Part shown: positions 46,712 through 55,259 of the stretch, piece by piece
How positions within the stretch are numbered: position 1 is the first letter of the stretch
How the letters are laid out: each line of letters opens with the position of its first letter
DNA from: Bordetella bronchialis
GTDB lineage: Bacteria; Pseudomonadota; Gammaproteobacteria; Burkholderiales; Burkholderiaceae_B
Reading direction: 5' to 3'
Assembly (NCBI RefSeq): GCF_001676705.1
Contig: NZ_CP016170.1
Location: forward strand, 2,170,001 to 2,234,000
DNA: 64,000 nt
Translations under genes and position numbers: made by a program
The notes under the pieces: generated by a model
Database searches by the model: none
Seen by the model: only the letters and a program-made list of their open reading frames with translations
Told to the model about the DNA's origin: nothing

Positions 46712-46837
46712 TCGCAGGCGAATCTGGGGCAGAGCTGCATAGACCCGGCCTCGTGGATGAAGGTTTCAACAACACGCATTATCGCAGGCCGGCGCGTCGG
46801 CGATGTATACGGGGGACGGATCGGCCCCTGACTGACA

Positions 46838-47647
46838 TCAATCTGAACCGGGCTGGTTCAGATAGGCGTTCGGGGCCGCCCCCATCGCCCGGCGGAACAT
46901 CGCCGCGAAGGCGCTGGGACTGCGATAGCCCAGTTCGGCCGCGATGCGCGCCACCGGCTGTCCCAAGGACAGCCGCCCGACCGCCTCGGCCAGGCGGACC
47001 TGCTGCACCCACTGCCGGTAGTTCAGCCCCAGCTCCGCCTGGAACAGCCGGATCAGCGTACGGCCGCTGGCGCCCACCTGTGCGCCCCAGTCGTCCACCG
47101 TCCGCTCCAGCCCCGGCTGGGCCAGGATGGCGCGGCACACCGACTGCAGGCGCCTGTCGCTGGGCCACGGTATGTGGATGGGCAAGACCTTGGCCTGGGC
47201 CAGCTCGGACAGCGTCAGGGCGGCGATCTGCCCCGCGCGGCCGTTCAGCGGATATTCGATGGGCAGGTCCATCAGCGCCAGGATCAACTCGCGCAACAGC
47301 CCGTTCACCTCGATCACGCAGCACTCCCGCCACAGCGCCCGGGCGGCGTCGGCGGCGACATACAGCGTGCGCATGGACACGGGGCCGACCATCTCCACCT
47401 GGTGCTCGATGCCGGCCGGCACCCAGAACGCGCGCAGGGAGGGCAGGGCCCACATGCCCTGCGCCGTCGTCACCCGCATCACGCCTTCCACCGCGTACAG
47501 CAGCTGCCCCCGGGGATGGCTGTGCGGCCCCGTCGTCGCTCCCTCCGTGAATTCCTTCGCCATCGCCGTCACGGCGCGCGGCACGCCCTGGTAATCGTCG
47601 GCGTCGATACTGCGCGAGGGATAAGCGGCGGGGGGACGGGCAGGCAT
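46838..47647 (-). CDS. AraC-family transcriptional regulator, cupin-type
   Basis: A 269-aa regulator from the ATG at 47647. The N-terminal cupin domain contains EGATTGPHSHPRGQLLYAVE. The C-terminal double HTH contains VGASGRTLIRLFQAELGLNY and the AraC signature RIAAELGYRSPSAFAAMFRR. It is divergent from the Fsr-like exporter gene, as with NimR/YeaM-type regulators that control a neighbouring MFS pump, so it probably controls that gene. Confidence 0.92.
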   Translation of the reverse strand: MPARPPAAYPSRSIDADDYQGVPRAVTAMAKEFTEGATTGPHSHPRGQLLYAVEGVMRVTTAQGMWALPSLRAFWVPAGIEHQVEMVGPVSMRTLYVAADAARALWRECCVIEVNGLLRELILALMDLPIEYPLNGRAGQIAALTLSELAQAKVLPIHIPWPSDRRLQSVCRAILAQPGLERTVDDWGAQVGASGRTLIRLFQAELGLNYRQWVQQVRLAEAVGRLSLGQPVARIAAELGYRSPSAFAAMFRRAMGAAPNAYLNQPGSD

Positions 47648-47878
47648 GGGGCTGGGCTGGAAGAAGAAAAGCGACAAATCGGCGGACCGGGCATGCAAGG
47701 GCAAGGACCGCGTGCACGGAGGATCGCCCCGGGCGGCGCAAGGCCAGCCGCGCGGGGCCATCCCACGGATCGCCAGTGTCACTTATTCGACGAAGATTGT
47801 CACTCCAGCGTGTGCATGACTAATTACACTTCCGCTTATTCCACGGGATTTCCTTTTTCGTCTACTTCTTTACAGGCC

Positions 47879-49165
47879 ATGAACGCTCCCTTGCCGAACA
47901 CCGCCCCGGCGACCGCTTCGGCGGCCGCCCCGGCCGCATCCGCCGCCACGCCCTCCGGGACCGCCGCCAACGCGGCCGGGTCCAATTCCACCGCCTTCAA
48001 GGTGCTGGGCGCCATCAGCGTGGCGCACTTGATGAACGACATGATCCAGTCGATCCTGTTGGCCATCTATCCCATGCTCAAGGATTCGTTCGCGCTGAGC
48101 TTCAGCCAGATCGGCTTCATTACCCTGACCTACCAGATCGCCGCCTCGCTGCTGCAACCCTGCGTGGGCCTCTACACCGACAAGCGCCCGCTGCCGTATT
48201 CCCTGCCGGTCGGCATGGGCTTCACCCTGGTCGGCCTGCTGCTCCTGTCCATGGCGCCCTCGTATCCCTTCATCCTGCTCGCCGCCATCCTGGTCGGGAC
48301 GGGCTCGTCCGTGTTCCATCCCGAGTCCTCCCGTGTCGCCCGCATGGCCTCCGGCGGCCGGCACGGCCTGGCGCAGTCCCTCTTCCAGGTCGGCGGCAAC
48401 GTCGGCTCCGCGCTGGGCCCGCTGCTGGCGGCGCTCGTCATCATCCCGCACGGGCAGGGCAGCGTCGCCTGGTTCTCCCTGGCGGCCCTGTTCGGCATGC
48501 TGGTCCTTATCGGCGTGGGCCGCTGGTACGCCGGCAACCGCTGGCGCCTGAAGCCCAAGGCCCGCGCCGCCGGCGGCCCGCCCCCCCTGAGCCGCAAGCG
48601 CGTCGCCGCCACCCTGGGCGTACTGGCGGTGCTGATTTTCTCCAAGTACTTCTACCTGGCCAGCCTGAACAGCTATTTCACGTTCTACCTGATGGACAAG
48701 TTCGACCTGCCCGTCCGTTCCGCGCAGCTCTACCTGTTCATCTTCCTGGCCGCCGTCGCGGTCGGCACGGTGGTGGGCGGCCCCGTCGGAGACCGCGTCG
48801 GCCGCAAAGCCGTCATCTGGGCTTCCATCCTGGGCGTCACCCCCTTCACGCTGATCCTGCCCTATGCCAACCTGTTCTGGACCGCCATCCTGGTCGCCAT
48901 CATCGGCCTGGTCCTGGCATCGGCCTTCGCCGCCATCGTGGTCTACGCCCAGGAACTGGTCCCCGGCAAGGTCGGCACCATCGCCGGCCTGTTCTTCGGC
49001 TTCGCCTTCGGCATGGGCGGCGTCGGCGCCGCCGTCCTGGGCCACATCGCCGACCTGACCAGCATCGCCTACGTCTACAAGCTGTGCTCCTTCCTGCCCT
49101 TCCTGGGCATGATGGCCATCTTCCTGCCCGACATGGAAAGCCGCAATCGCACCGCCAAGGCCTGA
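47879..49165 (+). CDS. fsr: MFS exporter, fosmidomycin resistance (Fsr)-like
   Basis: A 428-aa 12-helix major facilitator pump. After an Ala-rich N-terminal tail of about 40 residues, the first helix reads FKVLGAISVAHLMNDMIQS. Fsr-type motifs are GTGSSVFHPESSRVARMASG and, at the start of the second half, VGDRVGRKAVIW. It should export drugs such as fosmidomycin or toxic metabolites by proton antiport. The gene pairs with the divergent AraC regulator; 231 bases lie between. Confidence 0.92.
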   Translation: MNAPLPNTAPATASAAAPAASAATPSGTAANAAGSNSTAFKVLGAISVAHLMNDMIQSILLAIYPMLKDSFALSFSQIGFITLTYQIAASLLQPCVGLYTDKRPLPYSLPVGMGFTLVGLLLLSMAPSYPFILLAAILVGTGSSVFHPESSRVARMASGGRHGLAQSLFQVGGNVGSALGPLLAALVIIPHGQGSVAWFSLAALFGMLVLIGVGRWYAGNRWRLKPKARAAGGPPPLSRKRVAATLGVLAVLIFSKYFYLASLNSYFTFYLMDKFDLPVRSAQLYLFIFLAAVAVGTVVGGPVGDRVGRKAVIWASILGVTPFTLILPYANLFWTAILVAIIGLVLASAFAAIVVYAQELVPGKVGTIAGLFFGFAFGMGGVGAAVLGHIADLTSIAYVYKLCSFLPFLGMMAIFLPDMESRNRTAKA

Positions 49166-49180
49166 GCCACCCACCACATA

Positions 49181-49219
49181 AAAACAAAACGCCCGGGCGA
49201 CCCACCAGCCGTCCCGGGC
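49181..49219 (-). terminator. Minus-strand intrinsic terminator with no nearby gene
   Basis: Read on the minus strand, GCCCGGG-A-CG, a 10-base loop and CGCCCGGGC (49219 to 49191) are followed by GTTTTGTTTTTATG, an excellent terminator. The nearest minus-strand gene upstream stops at 49900, 680 bases away. It may end read-through from the peptidase gene or an unannotated RNA. On the plus strand, after the exporter stop, it lacks a T-tract. Confidence 0.6.
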
Positions 49220-49274
49220 ACCACAACATCACACCGCGCCGCCCACAAACAAAGCCCAGGCCACATCAGATAAC

Positions 49275-49336
49275 GCAGGCCAAGTCAGATAGCGCAGGCC
49301 AAGTCAGATAGCGCAGGCCAAGTCAGATAGCGCAGG
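49275..49336. repeat. 19-bp tandem repeat, three full units plus a partial one
   Basis: GCAGGCCAAGTCAGATAGC occurs at 49275, 49294 and 49313 without mismatch, and a fourth unit begins at 49332. A degenerate copy (CAGGCCACATCAGATAAC) lies just upstream. The units are direct and contiguous, unlike a CRISPR array, and are candidates for strain typing. Confidence 0.85.
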
Positions 49337-49539
49337 ACCGCATCCGACAAAACACACAACGCAGACACCCCCAATCTCCAAAGGCCGCACGCCGCACCGC
49401 ACAGCGTAGGCGCTTCATGGCCGCGCAGGGCGGCCATGAAGCGACGGGCCCCGCAAGACCTTCCAATGCGGCGCACACTCCCCAAGCGAAGCAATAGCAC
49501 CCCACCCGCCCCAGCAATCGTCACGTATAGACAGCGCAG

Positions 49540-49738
49540 TCCGCCGGGGTAGTGGCCAGCCGGGAGCGGCGCGTTGAAGCCGCGCGAGGGAATCCGAACG
49601 AAGGACGGCCGGGCAAAACCGCCGCAAGAACTGCGCTGTCTGTTCGGCCGCCGTAGGAGGATGACGAAGCGGGAGTCCAGGGCGAAGGCCCTGGACCGGC
49701 TGATCGCGCCGCTCCCGGCTGGCCACTACCCCGGCGGA
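49540..49738. mobile_element. MITE-like palindromic element with 34-bp terminal inverted repeats
   Basis: The arm at 49540-49573 and the arm at 49705-49738 are perfect reverse complements over 34 bases (outer ends TCCGCCGGGG and CCCCGGCGGA). The 131-base middle carries a further perfect hairpin TCCAGGGC-GAAG-GCCCTGGA near 49677-49696, and a segment ACTGCGCTGTCT (49630) that mirrors AGACAGCGCAGT just outside the left arm. There is no transposase gene and no clear target duplication. A non-autonomous transposable element or a large intergenic palindrome of the genus are both possible. Confidence 0.5.
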
Positions 49739-49899
49739 CGGTCAACGCCCACAGTGCGATCAGAGTCCGAAAACGACGCAGCCCTGCATACGCACCGCGC
49801 TGCATCCCCCTGGACAAGCACCCCATGCCCCCACGCCGTACAAGGCCGCGACAACAACAACCCGACGCGCAACAGCCCGATCAGACCCACCTTCCAGAT

Positions 49900-51813
49900 T
49901 CAAGGCTTGAGATGCTCGGAGAAAAACCTCTCCATCGCCTCATAAAACTCGAACTTGTTCTCGTCGTTATGAAACCCGTGGCCCTCGTTGTCCTTGACCA
50001 TGTACTCGACCTCTACCCCGCGCGCCCGCAAGGCCTCCACCACCTGGTCGCTTTCCGCCTTGTTCACCCGCGGATCCTTCGCCCCCTGCGCGATCAATAG
50101 CGGCGTCTTGATCCGGTCCACGTGCAAGGCCGGCGACGTCGCCGCCAGCCGTTCCTTGTCCTTCTCCGGATGTCCCACCATGTCGTACATCTTCTCCAGC
50201 AGCGGCTTCCAATAAGGCGGAATCGTATTCATGAAGGTGAACAGATTGGACACCCCCACATAATCCACCGCCGCCGCATAAAGATCCGGCGTAAACGTAA
50301 TCCCCGCGAGCGTCGCATACCCACCGTAGCTTCCGCCGTAAATCCCGATCCGCTTCGGATCCGCGATCCCCTGCGCGATCAGCCACTGCACGCCGTCCGT
50401 GATGTCGTCCTGCATGGCCAGGCCCCATTGGCCGAAACTGGCCTCCCAGAACTTGCGCCCATACCCCGTCGACCCGCGGAAATTGATCTGCAGCACCCCG
50501 AAGCCACGATTCGCCAGGAATTGCGCTTCCGCGTTATAGCCCCAGCTATCGCGCGCCCACGGCCCGCCATGCGGGTTCACGATAATCGGCAGATTGCGCG
50601 GCTCCCGCCCCAGCGGCAGCGTCAGATACCCATGCAGCGTCAACCCGTCGCGGCTCTGGAAAGAGATCGCTTGCACCGGCGCCATATCCTGTTCCGGCAG
50701 CGCCGGATTGATATCCGCCAGCTTCACCAGCGTATCGCTCTTGACGTCGTACAAATAGCGCGACCCCGGCGTGCGATCGTTGTACGCCGCCACGATGAAC
50801 TTGTCCTCGTCACGCGTCTGGCCCTGCAGCGCGAACTCGTAGCCCTGCAGGCGATCGGCAAGCTTGCGGTAAATGCCCTCGATCTGCATATCGAAGAACT
50901 TGCGCTGCGGCTTGTCGGTTTCGTAGGTGGCGACCGTCAGCACCTTGCGGCGGCGCGAATAACCCACCCCGCCCAGATCGGCCCGGCGCGGGTCGAACAG
51001 CATTTCCTCGGCGTCGGGTTGCGACGGATCGATGCGGACCAGCGCCAGCGTATCGCGACCGCGGTTGCTCAGCGCGTACAGCTGCTTATCGTCGAAAGTG
51101 AACAGGATGGGACTGACGTGCGTCCGGTAGTCCGTGGTGATCAGCGGACGGAAGGGCTGCTCTTCGTCGTCGCGGTACAGCAGCGTCGTATTCAGCCCGT
51201 CGCTGGTGATGGCCGCGCGCACCTTGCCGGCATGGTCCGTCTGCCAGCCCACCACATTGCCCGGATTTTCCGCCACCCGCACCGAATCGCCGGTGCGCAC
51301 GTTGACGCGGTACACATCGAACACCTGCGGATCCCGCTGGTTGTGGCCCACGAGGATGTGGTCGGGGTCGTCTTCCAGATCGTCCTCGATGCCGGCGCGC
51401 ACCTGGTCGTAGGGCGTCAGGTCCAGCACCTTGCCGCTATGCACATTCACGGCGACCACGTGGTAGTTCTCGTCGCCGCCGAAATCCTTGGCGTACAGGA
51501 TCGTGTCCGAGCCCTTCCAGACATAGCTGCTGATATCCCGGGCGCTTTCATTGGTGATCTTGCGCGGCTCGCCCACCGGCGTGGCGCCCTGCAGCGACTG
51601 CACATAGATATTCATGCGGGGCGGCTGGCCGTCCACGCTGACGGGCCGCATGAAGGCGATCATGTTGCCATCATCCGAAAGACGGAAGAAACCGCGCTCG
51701 GGATTGCGGAAAAAGTCCTTCAGCGGGTATTGGCGCGGCGTGGCGGCCGGCGCGCCCGGCGCCGCGCCGATCAGGGTCGCCGCCAACAGGGTACGCGTCA
51801 TGAGCTTGAACAA
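49900..51813 (-). CDS. S9-family prolyl oligopeptidase-like peptidase
   Basis: A serine peptidase of about 637 aa with a beta-propeller N-terminal half and an alpha/beta-hydrolase C-terminal half. The triad is Ser in GIYGGSYGGYATLAG, Asp in LLIAQGAKDPRVNKAESDQ and His in DNEGHGFHNDENK. A signal peptide (LAATLIGAAPGAPAA) directs it to the periplasm. The best ribosome site, aaggag, stands six bases before a TTG at 51813; the ATG at 51801 is the alternative start. It resembles the dipeptidyl/acylaminoacyl peptidases; its exact specificity is unknown. Confidence 0.9.
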   Translation of the reverse strand: MFKLMTRTLLAATLIGAAPGAPAATPRQYPLKDFFRNPERGFFRLSDDGNMIAFMRPVSVDGQPPRMNIYVQSLQGATPVGEPRKITNESARDISSYVWKGSDTILYAKDFGGDENYHVVAVNVHSGKVLDLTPYDQVRAGIEDDLEDDPDHILVGHNQRDPQVFDVYRVNVRTGDSVRVAENPGNVVGWQTDHAGKVRAAITSDGLNTTLLYRDDEEQPFRPLITTDYRTHVSPILFTFDDKQLYALSNRGRDTLALVRIDPSQPDAEEMLFDPRRADLGGVGYSRRRKVLTVATYETDKPQRKFFDMQIEGIYRKLADRLQGYEFALQGQTRDEDKFIVAAYNDRTPGSRYLYDVKSDTLVKLADINPALPEQDMAPVQAISFQSRDGLTLHGYLTLPLGREPRNLPIIVNPHGGPWARDSWGYNAEAQFLANRGFGVLQINFRGSTGYGRKFWEASFGQWGLAMQDDITDGVQWLIAQGIADPKRIGIYGGSYGGYATLAGITFTPDLYAAAVDYVGVSNLFTFMNTIPPYWKPLLEKMYDMVGHPEKDKERLAATSPALHVDRIKTPLLIAQGAKDPRVNKAESDQVVEALRARGVEVEYMVKDNEGHGFHNDENKFEFYEAMERFFSEHLKP

Positions 51814-52022
51814 TGCGGTCTCCTTTTGAGTCACCGTTTCGATGCGGTCGCGCGGTGTGCGCGCGGTGCTTTCGATAATGCCACGCGGTGCGGGCCATGT
51901 CGAACCGGTGCCCGGGGCACCGCGCATGAGCGGCGCAAGGCCCGCCGCGGCGGGGCGATGGCGGGGAGTCGCCCCTGACCGGCCGGATGGGGGATAATTG
52001 CGCCTCCCTGATCGGAGGATCT

Positions 52023-52463
52023 ATGTACAGGATATTCGCCGCGGCCGCCGCGCTGGCTTTCGGCCTGGCAGGCTGCACGTTCGGTATCGCGCCGGGCCGC
52101 GACTCGCCGTCCGGCGACTACAAAATCGCGGTCAACTACCAGTCGGCCTACAACGTGGCCCGGGCGCAGGCCGAGCAATGCCTGACCGGCAAGTCGGCCT
52201 ACCGCGTCGTGGGCAACCTGGATGCGGCCAGCCGCACGGGACAGGTGAAGGTGCTGGCGCCCTTCACGGACAACAATATCGCGCTGGTCGATCTCAAGGC
52301 CATCGACGACGGCAATACCGATGTGCACATCGAAATGTGGGGCGAAGGCATCTGGAACGCCGACGCCGTCATCGCCATGCGCGACGCCATCCAGTTCCAG
52401 ATTCCGGCCTGCGTGTCGTACATGCCCACGGATTCCAGCGTGAAGACCAAGCGGTCGCGCTAG
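52023..52463 (+). CDS. Lipoprotein, 146 aa, function unknown
   Basis: From the ATG at 52023 behind cggagg, the protein has a short signal peptide and lipobox FGLAGC (Cys18). The mature part contains YKIAVNYQSAYNVARAQAEQ, two further cysteines (QCLTGK and PACVSY) that could pair, and a basic tail (VKTKRSR). It is divergent from the S9 peptidase gene. Similar lipoproteins are widespread in Bordetella and Achromobacter, with no assigned role that I know of. Confidence 0.82.
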   Translation: MYRIFAAAAALAFGLAGCTFGIAPGRDSPSGDYKIAVNYQSAYNVARAQAEQCLTGKSAYRVVGNLDAASRTGQVKVLAPFTDNNIALVDLKAIDDGNTDVHIEMWGEGIWNADAVIAMRDAIQFQIPACVSYMPTDSSVKTKRSR

Positions 52464-52544
52464 GACGCCGGTATGCGCCGGGACCGGCCGCCCGCCGGAC
52501 GCGCGCCGGCAGCGTGCCGCCGCGCCGGGACGCCCGCCGCGCCG

Positions 52545-52988
52545 CTATTGCGCGGCGCCGGCGGCGGGCTTGGGCCGGACGATGCGGAAAGTGCCGGATG
52601 CCTTGCACACCACCTCGCCGTCGGCGTTGCGGATTTCGCCCTCGCAGAACGCGATGGAGCGGCCGCGTTTCAGGCAGCGGGCCTCGATGACCAGGTCGCC
52701 GTTGGCGGGGGAAAAGAAACTGGTCGTCATATCTATGGTGGCCATGCTGATGCCGGGGTCCAGGTCCGCGCGGGCGGAGGCGCTCAGCGTGAAGTCCAGC
52801 ACGCTCATCAGCGTCCCGCCATGCACGTCGCCCCGGCTATTGGTAAGCTGCACGCGCCAGGGCAGGCGCGTGCGCGCCAAGCCGGGTTCGATATGGTCCG
52901 GGACCAGGCCCAGGTATTCCATCAGGGGGATGTGGGCGCCGAAGTAATCCGTCGTGAGTGCCGGGGTATCGTGGTGCATCGTGTCCAT
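52545..52988 (-). CDS. PaaI-family hotdog thioesterase
   Basis: A 147-aa acyl-CoA thioesterase. The PaaI signature is [20 protein letters not shown], where the HGG and following Asp form the active site, with the later strand [20 protein letters not shown]. It is probably a housekeeping or salvage enzyme that clears aberrant CoA esters. It is divergent from dinB, 68 bases away. There is no link to a pathway in the neighbourhood. Confidence 0.9.
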   Translation of the reverse strand: MDTMHHDTPALTTDYFGAHIPLMEYLGLVPDHIEPGLARTRLPWRVQLTNSRGDVHGGTLMSVLDFTLSASARADLDPGISMATIDMTTSFFSPANGDLVIEARCLKRGRSIAFCEGEIRNADGEVVCKASGTFRIVRPKPAAGAAQ

Positions 52989-53056
52989 AAGCGGTAGGGT
53001 TGCGGCGCAAGCCCCTTTTCGTTCATCCGGCGGCGGTTGCCGCGTTGTTCATCATC

Positions 53057-54133
53057 ATGCGCAAAATCGTACACATCGACATGGACGCCTTTTACGCGTC
53101 CGTCGAGCAGCGCGACGATCCCAGCCTGCGTGGCCTGCCCGTGGTGGTGGCCTGGAAGGGACCGCGCTCCGTCGTGTGCGCGGCATCGTACGAGGCGCGC
53201 CGCTACGGGGTGCATTCGGCGATGTCGGTGGCGCGGGCCTTGCGGCTGTGCCCCGACGCGATCTACGTGGCGCCGGATTTTACGCGTTATCGGGAAGTAT
53301 CCCGGCAGGTGCGGCAGATCTTTGTCCGCCACACGGACATCGTCGAGCCCCTGTCGCTGGACGAAGCCTACCTGGACGTCACCGCCAACAAAATGGCGCT
53401 GCCCTCGGCCACCCAGGTGGCGCAGACCATACGCGAGCAAATCCGCGAGGAAACCGGGCTGACGGCCTCGGCCGGCGTGGCCCCCAATAAATTCCTGGCC
53501 AAGATCGCCTCGGACTGGAACAAGCCCGACGGCATGTTCGTGGTGCGGCCGCGCGACGTCATGGCTTTCCTGCGCCCGCTGCCGGTGCGCAAGGTGCCGG
53601 GCGTGGGCAAGGTGACGCAGGCGCGCCTGGAAGAACTGGGCATCCTGACGGTGGGCGACCTGGAACTGCGGCCGGTGGAGGAACTGGAGCGGCACTTCGG
53701 CCGCTACGGACGCCGCCTGCATGAACTGGCGCACGGCATCGACGACCGCGCCGTGGAGGCCGACCAGGTGGCGCAGCAGGTCAGTGCCGAAACAACGTTC
53801 GAAACCGACTTGCGGCTGGACGAGCTGGGCGAGGCCATCGGCCGCCTGGCCGAACGGGTCTGGGAGCAGGCTACCCGCAAGCGCGGCATCGGCCGCACGA
53901 TCACCCTGAAGCTGAAGACGGACCGCTTCCGCCTGTTGACCCGTAGCCATACTCTGGTGGCCGCGCCGGCGTCGGCGCAAGCCCTGGCCGAGATGGCGCG
54001 CCAGCTCCGCACCCGCGTCGACCTGCCATCGACGACCCGTTATCGGCTGGTGGGGGTGGGGATGAGCAACTTCCCGGACGGCGAGGACATCGCGCGCCAG
54101 GTGGAGCTGTTCGGCGCCGACGTACCGTACTGA
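53057..54133 (+). CDS. dinB: DNA polymerase IV (Y family)
   Basis: A 358-aa translesion polymerase. Motif I with the metal-binding Asp is KIVHIDMDAFYASVEQRDDP, the second acidic motif is PLSLDEAYLDVT, and the helix-hairpin-helix region KVPGVGKVTQARLEELGI follows. The little-finger domain is complete, ending with the family-typical short tail (LFGADVPY). I chose the ATG at 53057 because MRKIVHIDMDAFYASVE is the universal start. It allows lesion bypass at the price of mutation and is normally under SOS control, though no clear LexA box was seen upstream. Confidence 0.97.
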   Translation: MRKIVHIDMDAFYASVEQRDDPSLRGLPVVVAWKGPRSVVCAASYEARRYGVHSAMSVARALRLCPDAIYVAPDFTRYREVSRQVRQIFVRHTDIVEPLSLDEAYLDVTANKMALPSATQVAQTIREQIREETGLTASAGVAPNKFLAKIASDWNKPDGMFVVRPRDVMAFLRPLPVRKVPGVGKVTQARLEELGILTVGDLELRPVEELERHFGRYGRRLHELAHGIDDRAVEADQVAQQVSAETTFETDLRLDELGEAIGRLAERVWEQATRKRGIGRTITLKLKTDRFRLLTRSHTLVAAPASAQALAEMARQLRTRVDLPSTTRYRLVGVGMSNFPDGEDIARQVELFGADVPY

Positions 54134-54177
54134 ACGCGATACGCCGCGCCGAAGCCGGACTCATGGCGCCTGGGGGG

Positions 54178-54639
54178 CTATTGCAGCCGGCTTTTGACCT
54201 GCTGCGAGACCGCCGACATGTCGGCCTTGCCGGCCAGGGCGGGTTTCAGGATGGCCATGATCTTGCCCATGGCGGCCGGGCCGGTCACGCCCTGCTTGTT
54301 CACTTCCTCGATGGCGGCGGCGATGGCGGCATCGATTTCCGCCGGCGAGGCGGCCTGCGGCAGGAATTCCTGCAGCACCGCGAGTTCCGCCTTTTCCTGT
54401 TCGGCGGTTTCGGTGCGGCCGGCCTGTTCGAAGGCGGCGATGGACTCGCGCCGCTGCTTGACCTGCTTCTCGATAATGGCGGTGATTTCGGCGTCGCTGA
54501 GTTCGCGGCGCTCGTCCACTTCTTTCTGCTTGACCGCCGCCGACAGGAAGCGCAGCGTGGTCAGGCGCGCCATGGCCTTGGCGCGCATGGCGTCCTTGAC
54601 GGCCGCCGCCAGGGTGTCTTTGAGCGAGGGATTGCTCAT
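54178..54639 (-). CDS. GatB/YqeY domain-containing protein
   Basis: A 153-aa helical protein of the YqeY family, which equals the C-terminal tRNA-binding tail domain of GatB. Motifs: SLKDTLAAAVKDAMRAKAMA, LTTLRFLSAAVKQKEVDERR, and at the end GPAAMGKIMAILKPALAGKA. Stand-alone YqeY proteins are of unknown function but usually sit next to rpsU and dnaG; here neither is present. Confidence 0.93.
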   Translation of the reverse strand: MSNPSLKDTLAAAVKDAMRAKAMARLTTLRFLSAAVKQKEVDERRELSDAEITAIIEKQVKQRRESIAAFEQAGRTETAEQEKAELAVLQEFLPQAASPAEIDAAIAAAIEEVNKQGVTGPAAMGKIMAILKPALAGKADMSAVSQQVKSRLQ

Positions 54640-54670
54640 GGGGAACCTCGTGCTTGACTGTAAATGCAAA

Positions 54671-54714
54671 GGGATGGCGCTAGTGTAAACGCCATCCCCA
54701 CGGTAAACGCCGTG
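54671..54714 (-). terminator. Pair of hairpins after the APE-flanking gene
   Basis: A perfect 9-bp stem GGGATGGCG/CGCCATCCC (54671-54698) is followed at once by a 5-bp stem CACGG/CCGTG. On the minus strand the larger stem runs into TTTGCATTT. It lies between the gene at 54786 and the YqeY gene and probably ends the leftward transcript. Confidence 0.45.
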
Positions 54715-54785
54715 CCGCCCCGCGCGGCGCGGGCCTTCCGGCGGGGCGCGGCCGGCGCCGCGTTGCCGGATGCCGGTTGCAGCGA

Positions 54786-55226
54786 TTACTTCACCGTGGC
54801 AAGGTCGCCCTTCAGCGCCACGCCGGCGATGACGGCGCCGGCATGGCACTCATACTTGGCGGGATCGCGGGTTTCGTTCTTCTTGTAGTAGCTGACGATG
54901 TTGATCACCGCGTTGGCGCCGGCCTTCTTGGCGGCTTCCTGCAGCGAAATCAGCGCGGATTGCGCGGCCCAGTCGCAGGCCTTTTCGTCGCTCTTGCCGA
55001 AGGCGTTGGTCTTGCGGTTGGTGACGACATTGGCCTCCAGCACCTTGCCGGAGGGACCGGTGCCGGCCAGGTAGAACTTCACGCTGCCATCCAGTTTGCC
55101 TGCGTCGGTGGCGTTCTTGACGGCTTCCTGGAAGGATTGCATAACGGTGCGGTCGGCGGCGTGCGCGGCGGGGGCGCAGGCGGCCGCCAGGACCAGGAAG
55201 GCCAGGGATTTCAGGCTGCGGGACAT
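54786..55226 (-). CDS. Secreted 146-aa protein of unknown function
   Basis: From the ATG at 55226, the signal peptide ends APAAHAAD near residue 25. The mature domain contains VKFYLAGTGPSGKVLEANVV and GANAVINIVSYYKKNETRDP, plus a Cys pair (KACDWAA and KYECHAG). Proteins of this type are often mislabelled 'excinuclease ATPase subunit', which the sequence does not support. It lies 33 bases downstream of the last ketosynthase of the polyene cluster and may be co-transcribed without being part of the pathway. Confidence 0.75.
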   Translation of the reverse strand: MSRSLKSLAFLVLAAACAPAAHAADRTVMQSFQEAVKNATDAGKLDGSVKFYLAGTGPSGKVLEANVVTNRKTNAFGKSDEKACDWAAQSALISLQEAAKKAGANAVINIVSYYKKNETRDPAKYECHAGAVIAGVALKGDLATVK

Positions 55227-55259
55227 CGGCAAAGCTCCTTTGCGGTTGAGGGAAAAAGG

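Larger units (their letters stand above)
49166..49899. other. 734-base gene-free, repeat-rich stretch
   Basis: No supported gene lies here. It holds the minus-strand terminator, a 19-bp tandem repeat and a palindromic MITE-like element (each listed separately). Small frames across it have no recognisable products. Confidence 0.6.

Noticed and set aside
47174..47878. N-terminal extension of the exporter gene to 47174
   Set aside because: The extension is antisense to the AraC gene; the ATG at 47879 gives the normal MFS start.
49275..49336. A CRISPR array
   Set aside because: The units are contiguous 19-mers without unique spacers and no cas genes are near.
49521..49826. A 101-aa protein on the minus strand across the palindrome
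   Set aside because: The frame follows the inverted repeat, has no ribosome site and looks like low-complexity Arg/Ser/Ala-rich noise.
54786..55226. UvrA-like excinuclease subunit
   Set aside because: Proteins of this kind are sometimes given that name, but there is no ATPase motif and there is a clear signal peptide.
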